Positions 1 through 6,090 of a DNA stretch of 7,257 bases are shown piece by piece. A model generated the notes under the pieces. That model did not search any database. It saw only the letters and a program-made list of their open reading frames with translations, and had not been told where the DNA came from. Positions within the stretch are counted from its first letter, which is position 1, and every line of letters begins with the position of its first letter. Origin of the DNA: Pseudomonadota bacterium (GTDB taxonomy: Bacteria; Pseudomonadota; Alphaproteobacteria; Rhizobiales; Rhizobiaceae); assembly GCA_023428515.1 (NCBI GenBank), contig JAEYXI010000565.1:1-7257 (forward strand), written 5' to 3'. Made by a program: the position numbers and the translations under genes.

Positions 1-1227
1 GACCAGAACGTAGTCGGCCATGGTGGCGGCCGAGGCGTAGCCGAGCGGGCCGGCATAGCCGTTGGGACGCAGCGTCTCCGAGGCCCTGGCGTAGGCGGCG
101 TTGTTCGGATCGGCCGTCCAGATCGGGTTCGCGGCAAAGGCCTTGAGCGACTGGCAGCAGTAACCGGCCGACTTCTCGATCCAGTCGTTCATCTGCTCGG
201 CTTCGAACATGAACTGCAGGTAGGCTTTCGCGGCGTTCGGATAGGGCGTGTAGTTGAAGATCACCGCGGTGGTGGTCTGGTGCAGCTCGACCGACTGGCC
301 GACCGGGCCGATCGGCAGGTTGGTGGTGCGGATGTCCTTGGCCATCTCCAAGAGCTTCGGATCGTCGCTGGTCTTGGCGGTGTTGTAGGCCGAGATGCCG
401 TTGGCGATGACCGACAATTCGCCGGCCAGGAAGGCGCGGTTGTTGTTGACGTCGAGCCAGCTCTCCGTGCCCGGGATGAAGGTCTTGTAGAGCTCCGACG
501 CATATTCGATCGACTTCAGCGTCTCGGGGCTGTTGATGACGACCTTGCCGCCCTCGTCGACCATCTTGCCGCCGTGGCTCCAGAGCAGCCAGTGCGCGTA
601 GTTGTTGCCGTCGCCGACGCCATGGCCGTGGGTGAAGCCGGCCGGATGGCCGCTCTTCTGCAGGGCCTTGCAGAGCTCGAGGAAACCGGCGGTGTCCTTC
701 GGGAATTCGGAGAAGCCCGCTTCCTTGACCCAGCTATCGCGGTAGACGATGGCGTTGCCGATCGCGGCGAGCGGCAGGCCGATGAACTTGCCGTCCTTGG
801 TGGCGTAGCCCTTGCCGCCGTCGTACCAGCCGCCGTACTTGCCGCCGAGATAGTCGGCGAGCTCGGTGACGTCGAGCAGCTTGTCGGGATACTGGTGCGC
901 GTCGTCGAACCAGACCCACATGATGTCGGGGCCGGAGCCGACATTGGCGGCGACCGCCGCCTTAGGACGGATGTCCTCCCAGCTTTCCTTGTCGATGCGG
1001 ACCTCTACGCCGGTGGCGTCGGTGAAGCGCTTGGTGTTGACGATCCACTGCTCCTCGTCGGCCGGCACGAAGGGCGACCAGCGCAGCACGCGCAGCGTCG
1101 CGCCCTGCTCAGGCGTATAGGTGGGTGCTGCCTGGGCGTAGGCCGGGGAGCCGATCAGCCGGCTGCCGACCACGCCCGCGGCTGCCGCGGCACCGGTTCG
1201 GATAACGTCACGTCTGGTGAATTTCAT
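1..1227 (-). CDS. Sugar ABC transporter substrate-binding protein, C-terminus cut by window edge
   Basis: Extracellular (periplasmic) solute-binding protein of the family 1 carbohydrate-binding type, which captures a sugar or polyol and delivers it to an ABC importer. It reads from ATG at 1227 for 409 codons without a stop, so the C-terminus lies beyond position 1. A strong Shine-Dalgarno GGAGG (1236-1240) sits 8 nt upstream. The N-terminus is a Tat-type signal: TRRDVIR (residues 4-10), an Ala-rich hydrophobic stretch, then a likely cut near AYA-Q (31/32). The mature part starts with a beta strand, TLRVLRWSP, typical of this fold, followed by GPDIMWVWFDD and the lobe-crossing region KFIGLPLAAIGNAIVYR. 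The gene lies 66 bp after the ATPase gene, with no terminator visible between them, so the two are probably cotranscribed. The ligand cannot be told from sequence alone. The family call is firm. Confidence 0.93.
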   Translation of the reverse strand, partial: MKFTRRDVIRTGAAAAAGVVGSRLIGSPAYAQAAPTYTPEQGATLRVLRWSPFVPADEEQWIVNTKRFTDATGVEVRIDKESWEDIRPKAAVAANVGSGPDIMWVWFDDAHQYPDKLLDVTELADYLGGKYGGWYDGGKGYATKDGKFIGLPLAAIGNAIVYRDSWVKEAGFSEFPKDTAGFLELCKALQKSGHPAGFTHGHGVGDGNNYAHWLLWSHGGKMVDEGGKVVINSPETLKSIEYASELYKTFIPGTESWLDVNNNRAFLAGELSVIANGISAYNTAKTSDDPKLLEMAKDIRTTNLPIGPVGQSVELHQTTTAVIFNYTPYPNAAKAYLQFMFEAEQMNDWIEKSAGYCCQSLKAFAANPIWTADPNNAAYARASETLRPNGYAGPLGYASAATMADYVLV

Positions 1228-1293
1228 CGTCACTTCCTCCTTGTGAGATATTCCAGTCCCTGTTCGTGCGATGTGTCCGGTTGAGCGGCTGAG

Positions 1294-2358
1294 TTAAAGC
1301 CGCTTTCCGGTTTCTGCGTTGAAGAGGTGGATCAGCCCCGGATCGGCAGCGAGCCTGACGGTCTGGCCGGGCTCGAAGGGATGCCGGTCGCGGAAATTCG
1401 CGACGACATCCTCGCCTCCCGGCGCGCGGCCGATGATCTGGATTTCGGAGCCGGTGGGCTCGACGACGACGATCTCGACCGGGAAGCCGTCGTCGGAAAG
1501 CTTCAGGTGCTCGGGCCGGACGCCGAGCGCGACCTTGGTGCCCTTGCCGGCGCCGGCAGCGCCGTTGAGCGGCAGCGAGATGCCGCCCTTGCCCTGGAAG
1601 GCGGGAGCGCCGTCGCCGCCGATCTCGCCATGCAGAAAATTCATCGCCGGCGAGCCGATGAAGCTGGCGACGAAGAGGTTGTCGGGACGGTCGTAGAGGT
1701 CGAGCGGGCGGCCGATCTGCTCGACGATGCCGTCATGCATGACGACGATCTTGTCGGCCATGGTCATCGCCTCGATCTGGTCGTGGGTGACGTAGATGGT
1801 CGTCGTCTTCAGGCGCTGGTGCAGCTCCTTGATCTCGGCGCGCATGGCGACGCGCAGCTTGGCGTCGAGGTTCGACAGCGGCTCGTCGAACAGGAAGACC
1901 TGCGGGTCGCGAACGATGGCGCGGCCCATGGCGACGCGCTGGCGCTGGCCACCGGAGAGCTGGCGCGGATAGCGCGACAAGAGCGGCGTCAGGCCGAGGA
2001 TCTCGGCGGCGCGGTTGACGCGGGCCTCGGCCTCGGCCTTGGGCGCGTTCTTCAGCTTCAGCGAGAAGGCCATGTTCTCCGCCACGGTCATGTGCGGATA
2101 GAGCGCGTAGTTCTGGAAGACCATGGCGATGTCGCGCTCCTTCGGCGCGACGGTGTTGACCACACGTTCGCCGATCGAGATCTCGCCGCTGGTGATGCCC
2201 TCGAGGCCGGCAATCATCCTGAGCAGGGTGGACTTGCCGCAGCCCGACGGACCGACCAGCGTGACGAATTCGCCATCGACGATGTCGATGCTCACACCAT
2301 GTAGGATTTCAGCTGAACCAAACGACTTGCGGACTTCGCGAATTCCGACAGACGCCAT
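1294..2358 (-). CDS. Sugar ABC transporter ATP-binding protein, MalK/UgpC family
   Basis: Cytoplasmic ATPase subunit (354 aa) that powers uptake of the ligand bound by the adjacent binding protein. All ABC motifs are intact: Walker A GPSGCGKST (36-44), Q-loop Q82, signature LSGGQ (134-138), Walker B VFLFDEP (154-160), D-loop SNLD (162-165) and switch His192. A C-terminal MalK-type TOBE region follows (about 235-354) and includes GVRPEHL (279-285). Length and layout match full-length MalK/UgpC proteins. I chose ATG 2358 because GGAGGAG (2361-2367) precedes it and the homologous region begins at once (MASVGIREV). An in-frame start at 2436 would add 26 residues with no family resemblance. Automated pipelines often call such proteins UgpC, but nothing here shows glycerol-3-phosphate as the substrate. 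It is the first gene of the operon, ahead of the binding protein, and the permeases are not in the window. Confidence 0.96.
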   Translation of the reverse strand: MASVGIREVRKSFGSAEILHGVSIDIVDGEFVTLVGPSGCGKSTLLRMIAGLEGITSGEISIGERVVNTVAPKERDIAMVFQNYALYPHMTVAENMAFSLKLKNAPKAEAEARVNRAAEILGLTPLLSRYPRQLSGGQRQRVAMGRAIVRDPQVFLFDEPLSNLDAKLRVAMRAEIKELHQRLKTTTIYVTHDQIEAMTMADKIVVMHDGIVEQIGRPLDLYDRPDNLFVASFIGSPAMNFLHGEIGGDGAPAFQGKGGISLPLNGAAGAGKGTKVALGVRPEHLKLSDDGFPVEIVVVEPTGSEIQIIGRAPGGEDVVANFRDRHPFEPGQTVRLAADPGLIHLFNAETGKRL

Positions 2359-2451
2359 TTCTCCTCCCGAGCGGCCAATCTGTGACGCCCTTCGAGGGAA
2401 AGCGTCTCCTGTTTTAGCGCTGCCTGCTTCCCGCAATCTCGCGCGGCGGGC

Positions 2452-2481
2452 ATGGTAGCGCTACCCAAGCCGGCGTGTAAA
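2452..2481 (-). promoter_or_regulatory. Predicted promoter overlapped by a LacI-type operator, upstream of the sugar ABC operon
   Basis: GGTAGCGCTACC at 2454-2465 is a perfect 12-bp palindrome with a central CG, the form typical of LacI-family operators. On the minus strand TTTACA (2481-2476) and TACCAT (2457-2452) make a plausible -35/-10 pair with an 18-bp spacer, each matching the sigma-70 consensus imperfectly. The palindrome covers most of the -10 box, so a bound repressor would block initiation. The site lies about 100 bp upstream of the ATPase start. The palindrome is seen directly. The promoter, the regulator family and repression are inference. No regulator gene is in the window. Confidence 0.5.
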
Positions 2482-2537
2482 GTTATTCTAACGTTCAATA
2501 TGGCGTGAGGTGTCAGGCAGGCAAGGCCGCGATGCGA

Positions 2538-3977
2538 TCAGTCGGCCGATGCTGCCAGCGGGGCGACGCCGGCGCGGCGTTGTATCTCGCCGAAGGCCTG
2601 CTGCAAGCGGACGTTGGAGCGAACGCTTTCCTTGCCGGCAGCTATCAACAGGTCGACCTGGTCGGCCGGCAGCTTGAGGCGGGTCTCGATATCGTTGAGC
2701 TTCGCCCGCTCCGCCGGCGGGAAATCCTCGAATGTGATATCCTCGACCACGAAGCGCACGTCGCGGCAGTTCCAGCCGGAAAGCGAGCCGCGCAACCTCC
2801 TAACCGTCTCCTGCGGCAGGCCGCAGCGCCAGGCGATCAACTGGCCTCGCCAGAGCTCCGACGCCAGCTTTAGCGCATCGAATTCGTCACGCACGGATGA
2901 ACGGATGCCTGCGTTCGAAACGGCGCTCGCAATCTGCTGCAGCTTGGGGCCGTCCAGGGTTTTTACCCAATCGCCTTTGGTCTTGATGCTGGAATCCACG
3001 ACGATGAAGACGAAGTTGCGCAGCTTGACCGCTTCGGCCGCCGAAAGCGGCCCGTAGGGCGTCTTCGCCGCGGCCCGCTCCATCGACAGGCCGGTAACGC
3101 CGATATTGTCGGTCAGACCGCCGTCGAGCAGCTTGATGTAATCGACATCAGGGTTGTTCTGGTACGTTTCGAGCGACCGCGCATAGGCCTTGAGACGCAC
3201 CGACGCTGCCGGATCGGCGAGCGCCCGGGTCAGCCATTCCGGCTGCTGGTAGTTGCATTTCGGGGCAGTGGCGGCCGTCGAAACGACCAGCGGCTTGAAC
3301 ACCACCGGGAAGGCGGCGGACGCGGCCACCGCATCGGCGACGCGGACCTTGTCGAGATCGCTGCAGAGCGCGGCGAACGTGTCGTAGGTGAAGTCGAAGG
3401 GCGTGCCGTTGTAGATGTCGGAGGCGTTGATCCAGACGATCGGCGCATCGGAGCGGCGGAACGCGCTGTAGGTCGCGCCGTCGAAGACGTTTTCGTTCAG
3501 CCATGCCGCGAAGGTCGAGCGGTCGTTGGCGCCGCCCTTGTAGATGCGGACAAGATTGGCCGGCGACTTGGAAAGGTGCAGATCCTGCTCGGCGTCGGCA
3601 AGAAGGAAGCGTTCGCGCAGATCGACATAGCCGCTGCCCTTGAGGCCGAAATAGGCGGCGGTCACAGCGCCGCCCGAGGTGCCGGAAATCATGCGGATGT
3701 CGTCGGCGGCGGTGCGCCGCTTCGGGAAACCGTCGACGACGATGCTGTCGAGCCCACTGAGGACGCCATAGCCGAAAGCGGCAGCGCGCGTGCCGCCGCC
3801 GGAGAAGGCAAGGCCGACGACCAGCGAGCCGTCATCGGCCGGATCGGGAACAAATTCGGGCGAAGGATGCCTGGCTTCGGCGATATGGGTGTTGATCGGG
3901 CCGACGTCAGGCGTGGCGCAGGCCGAAAGCGCCAGCCCGAACAGAAAGAAACAGGCAAGTTCACGCGCCCGATACAT
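2538..3977 (-). CDS. Patatin-like phospholipase lipoprotein
   Basis: Predicted lipid acyl hydrolase (479 aa) anchored to a membrane on the periplasmic side. Residues 1-19 form a lipoprotein signal peptide ending in the lipobox LSAC, with Cys20 as the lipidated residue. The next residue is Ala, not Asp, which by enterobacterial rules would favour the outer membrane. The patatin domain spans about 52-300. It has the oxyanion-hole motif SGGGTR (59-64), the nucleophile elbow GTSGG (99-103) with Ser101, and the dyad Asp285 in DGGLTDN. The catalytic set is complete, so activity is expected. The roughly 180 C-terminal residues are outside the core; they end in a charged, probably helical stretch. 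Four cysteines (205, 241, 386, 404) could form disulfides after export. I chose ATG 3977, with GGGG 6 nt upstream; an adjacent TTG at 3980 is a less likely start. Its substrate is unknown, and it has no obvious functional link to its neighbours. Confidence 0.93.
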   Translation of the reverse strand: MYRARELACFFLFGLALSACATPDVGPINTHIAEARHPSPEFVPDPADDGSLVVGLAFSGGGTRAAAFGYGVLSGLDSIVVDGFPKRRTAADDIRMISGTSGGAVTAAYFGLKGSGYVDLRERFLLADAEQDLHLSKSPANLVRIYKGGANDRSTFAAWLNENVFDGATYSAFRRSDAPIVWINASDIYNGTPFDFTYDTFAALCSDLDKVRVADAVAASAAFPVVFKPLVVSTAATAPKCNYQQPEWLTRALADPAASVRLKAYARSLETYQNNPDVDYIKLLDGGLTDNIGVTGLSMERAAAKTPYGPLSAAEAVKLRNFVFIVVDSSIKTKGDWVKTLDGPKLQQIASAVSNAGIRSSVRDEFDALKLASELWRGQLIAWRCGLPQETVRRLRGSLSGWNCRDVRFVVEDITFEDFPPAERAKLNDIETRLKLPADQVDLLIAAGKESVRSNVRLQQAFGEIQRRAGVAPLAASAD

Positions 3978-3983
3978 CAAATA

Positions 3984-4000
3984 CCCCGCCTCTTACGGGG
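3984..4000 (-). repeat. Small GC hairpin overlapping the ribosome-binding region of the patatin gene
   Basis: CCCCG (3984-3988) and CGGGG (3996-4000) are a perfect 5-bp inverted repeat with a 7-nt loop. On the minus-strand transcript the second arm contains the GGGG that I take as the Shine-Dalgarno of the patatin gene, and it is followed by TATTTG and the ATG. The hairpin could reduce translation initiation, or it could be a weak terminator for the flavoprotein gene upstream, although the T-rich tail is short. The stem is short enough to be chance in GC-rich DNA. Confidence 0.3.
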
Positions 4001-4109
4001 CGATCCTGCCGCAGCGAACTGCCATGCGCAACCTGAAGTCGCCTCGTTTTCGGCTTCCGGATCGCCGGTGCCGGCCGGTACGACGTTCCTGCCGGTCCTC
4101 CGAGCCTAT

Positions 4110-5492
4110 TCAGGTGGCCGGTTTCATGTCGGCGAGGACGGTCGGAAGGAGTTCCGAGACGGTCGGGTGGATCGGCACCATGCGCTGCATGACAGTGTAG
4201 GGTGCCTTCGCATAGATCATGTCGAGGATGCCGTGCACGACCTCGTCGCCGCTGGCGCCGAGGAATGCCGCGCCGAGCAGTTCCTTCGTGTCGGCGTCGG
4301 CGACGATCTTCAGGAAGCCCTTGGTCTCGCCGCGCTCCACCGCGCGGCCGACCTTGGTCATCGGCCGCGTGCCGACGAGGATATTGCGGCCGGATTCTTT
4401 CGCCTCCGTCTCGGTCATGCCGGCGCGACCGAGCGGCGGGTCGATGTAGAGCGCATAGGCCGTCTTGCGGTCGCTGAGGCGGCGGCTGTCATTGTCGAGC
4501 AGGTTCGCGGCGGCGATCTCGAAATCATTGTAGGCGGTGTGGGTGAAGGCGCCGCGGCCGTTGCAGTCGCCGAGCGCATAGATGTGCGGCTGGCTGGTGC
4601 GCAACTCGTCGTCGACGGTGATGTAGCCGCGCTCGTCGGTCTTGACGCCGGCCTTGTCGAGGCCGAGATCGCCGGTGTTGGGGACGCGGCCAATGGCGAG
4701 CAGCACATGCGTGCCGGGCACGTCGCGGTCGCCGGTAGCGCAGTCGACATGCACGCAGACGCCGTCGGCGCGGGGCGAGAAGCTGATGCATTCGGCGTCC
4801 AGGCGAAAGGCGACGCCTTCTTCCTCGAGGATCGCCTTGATGGCATCGGAGATGTCGGGGTCTTCGCGGCCGATGAGGCGCGGGCCTTTCTCGACGACGG
4901 TGACCTTGCTGCCGAAACGGCGGAACATCTGTGCGAATTCCAGGCCGATATAGGAGCCGCCGACGATGACGAGGTGCTCCGGCAGGAAATCGACCTCCAT
5001 CATGGTCGAATTGGTGAGGTAGCTCACCTTGTCGATGCCGGGCATGGCGGGCACGTTGGCGCGACCGCCGATATTGATGAAAATGCGGTCGGCGGAGATA
5101 GTTTCGCCGTTGACCGAGACTTCGTGCGGCGAGAGGAAGGTCGCATGGCCGCGATGGACGGTGCAGCGCTCCATGCCGTCGAGCCAGGTTTCGACGCCGG
5201 AGCGGGAATCCGCGATCACCTTGTCCTTGCGGGCCGCTACGGCCTTCATGTCAGCCTTGACCTCGCCACCGGTGGAGAAGCCGTATTCCGCGGCGCGTCC
5301 CGCCATGAACATGGCGTAGGCGCTGGCGACCATCGTCTTGGTCGGCTTGCAGCCGGTGTTGACGCAGGTGCCGCCGAAGAATTTGCGCTCGATCATGGCG
5401 ACCGTCTGGCCGGCTTCGGTGAGGCGACCGGCGAGGGAAGGGCCGGCCTGACCGGCCCCGATGATGATGGCGTCGAATTTTTTCCCGGTCAT
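4110..5492 (-). CDS. FAD-containing pyridine nucleotide-disulfide oxidoreductase (mercuric reductase-like)
   Basis: Cytoplasmic flavoenzyme (460 aa) of the class I disulfide reductase family (lipoamide dehydrogenase, glutathione reductase, MerA), moving electrons from NAD(P)H through FAD to a redox disulfide. Domains in order: FAD-binding IIGAGQAG (10-17); redox-active pair Cys43/Cys48 in GGTCVNTGCKP; NAD(P)H-binding IVGGSYIG (176-183), with Glu201 ending the next strand, which favours NADH; second FAD motif IYALGD (304-309); and a dimerization domain with the catalytic HPTVSE (His442, Glu447). Every catalytic residue is present. It lacks the N-terminal metal-binding domain and the C-terminal Cys-Cys of MerA, so mercury reduction is unlikely. 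The sequence is closest in feel to unassigned MerA-like oxidoreductases. ATG 5492 overlaps the upstream DUF4126 stop as ATGA, and no strong Shine-Dalgarno is needed if translation is coupled. The frame is open further upstream, to 5987, but that part only shadows the DUF4126 gene. The substrate is unknown. Confidence 0.94.
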   Translation of the reverse strand: MTGKKFDAIIIGAGQAGPSLAGRLTEAGQTVAMIERKFFGGTCVNTGCKPTKTMVASAYAMFMAGRAAEYGFSTGGEVKADMKAVAARKDKVIADSRSGVETWLDGMERCTVHRGHATFLSPHEVSVNGETISADRIFINIGGRANVPAMPGIDKVSYLTNSTMMEVDFLPEHLVIVGGSYIGLEFAQMFRRFGSKVTVVEKGPRLIGREDPDISDAIKAILEEEGVAFRLDAECISFSPRADGVCVHVDCATGDRDVPGTHVLLAIGRVPNTGDLGLDKAGVKTDERGYITVDDELRTSQPHIYALGDCNGRGAFTHTAYNDFEIAAANLLDNDSRRLSDRKTAYALYIDPPLGRAGMTETEAKESGRNILVGTRPMTKVGRAVERGETKGFLKIVADADTKELLGAAFLGASGDEVVHGILDMIYAKAPYTVMQRMVPIHPTVSELLPTVLADMKPAT

Positions 5493-5950
5493 GCGCCTGC
5501 GGACACCACCCAGAAGGCGAGGAGGATGGCGACGGCGTCCTCGATGCGGGCGGCGGGCAGGTCGCGACCGAAGGAACGGGCCAGCGCGGCGCGGACTTCC
5601 GCTCCGCCATAGGTGCCGATGACGGCGCCGATCACGCCGGCAACGAGGCCGGCGATCAGCGCGCCGCCCACCGTGCCGATGACGGCGCCGGTGAAGGCGC
5701 CGATGACCAGGCGCGTGCCGAACTGCTGGGGCACCTTGCGGCTCGGCGTCGAGGGAAGCTGGTCGGTGACGAACTCGACGAGGGCGAGTACCGAGAAGAC
5801 CGCCACCGTGACCCAGTGGCCCATGAAGCTGGCCCAGGTGCCCGCGAGCGGCAGCCAGCCGAGATAGGCGCCCCAGGCGACGGCGGCCGGCGCCGTCATG
5901 GCGCGCAGGCCGGCGACGAGGCCGATCAGCAGTGCAAGCAGATAGAGCAT
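5489..5950 (-). CDS. DUF4126 family integral membrane protein
   Basis: Small inner-membrane protein (153 aa) whose family has no established function. Hydrophobic segments fall at about 3-34, 44-62, 80-113 and 135-150. The motif LVEFVTDQLPSTPSR (57-71), between the second and third segments, together with GLRAMTAP (14-21), is what leads me to DUF4126. Residues 84-116 are a dense glycine ladder (GAFTGAVIGTVGGALIAG and on), the GxxxG pattern of tightly packed membrane helices. Start ATG 5950 follows GAGGGG at good spacing. Its TGA overlaps the ATG of the flavoprotein gene by 4 nt, so the two are translated from one message. That suggests a shared process, but not which one. The family assignment is from memory of the motif, not a search. 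Confidence 0.82.
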   Translation of the reverse strand: MLYLLALLIGLVAGLRAMTAPAAVAWGAYLGWLPLAGTWASFMGHWVTVAVFSVLALVEFVTDQLPSTPSRKVPQQFGTRLVIGAFTGAVIGTVGGALIAGLVAGVIGAVIGTYGGAEVRAALARSFGRDLPAARIEDAVAILLAFWVVSAGA

Positions 5951-6031
5951 GATGTCCCCTCGTTGTTTCGCGCGCGGCTAGATCCATGGCTGAAGGCCGG
6001 GTCAGGCGGGCCTCGGTTTGGATGGGCTGGC

Positions 6032-6047
6032 TGACGTCACGGTACCG
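6032..6047. repeat. Two abutting 8-bp palindromes in the epmA-DUF4126 gap
   Basis: TGACGTCA (6032-6039) and CGGTACCG (6040-6047) are perfect palindromes directly next to each other. They lie in the 140-bp gap (5951-6090) between the epmA stop and the DUF4126 start. They could be a regulator site upstream of the DUF4126-flavoprotein pair. I see no convincing -35/-10 pair nearby and no terminator with a T-tract in the gap. Chance remains a good explanation. Confidence 0.2.
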
Positions 6048-6090
6048 GAGAAGGGAGGGGGAAGCCAGATGCCGCGCAGGGGCGGTTATC

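Noticed and set aside
280..1284. A 334-codon open frame on the plus strand
   Set aside because: It is antisense to the solute-binding protein gene, which has a signal peptide, a ribosome-binding site and a recognisable fold. The plus-strand product resembles no family.
1327..2304. A 325-codon open frame on the plus strand
   Set aside because: It is antisense to the ABC ATPase gene; the ATPase motifs settle the strand.
2359..2436. A 26-residue N-terminal extension of the ABC ATPase
   Set aside because: It has no family similarity. A GGAGGAG site sits directly before ATG 2358, and the extended start would be only about 15 bases from the predicted operator.
2511..2537. Possible terminator after the patatin gene
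   Set aside because: The short GGC/GCC repeats there do not form a stem longer than about 3 bp, and there is no T-tract.
4110..5492. Mercuric reductase (merA) identity for the flavoprotein
   Set aside because: The C-terminus ends in DMKPAT without the Cys pair, there is no metal-binding N-terminal domain, and no mer genes are nearby.
3576..5612. A 678-codon open frame on the plus strand
   Set aside because: It lies opposite the patatin and flavoprotein genes, both of which have full catalytic motifs on the minus strand. Its product is a low-complexity mix of Ala, Gly, Val and Asp with no domain, as expected for antisense frames in GC-rich DNA.
5493..5987. A 165-residue N-terminal extension of the flavoprotein
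   Set aside because: This part is an Arg/His-rich shadow of the DUF4126 gene in another frame. The FAD-binding motif begins straight after ATG 5492.
5994..6013. Possible terminator hairpin (AGGCC and GGCCT arms) downstream of epmA
   Set aside because: The stem is only 5 bp with a 10-nt loop, and no T-tract follows on the minus strand.
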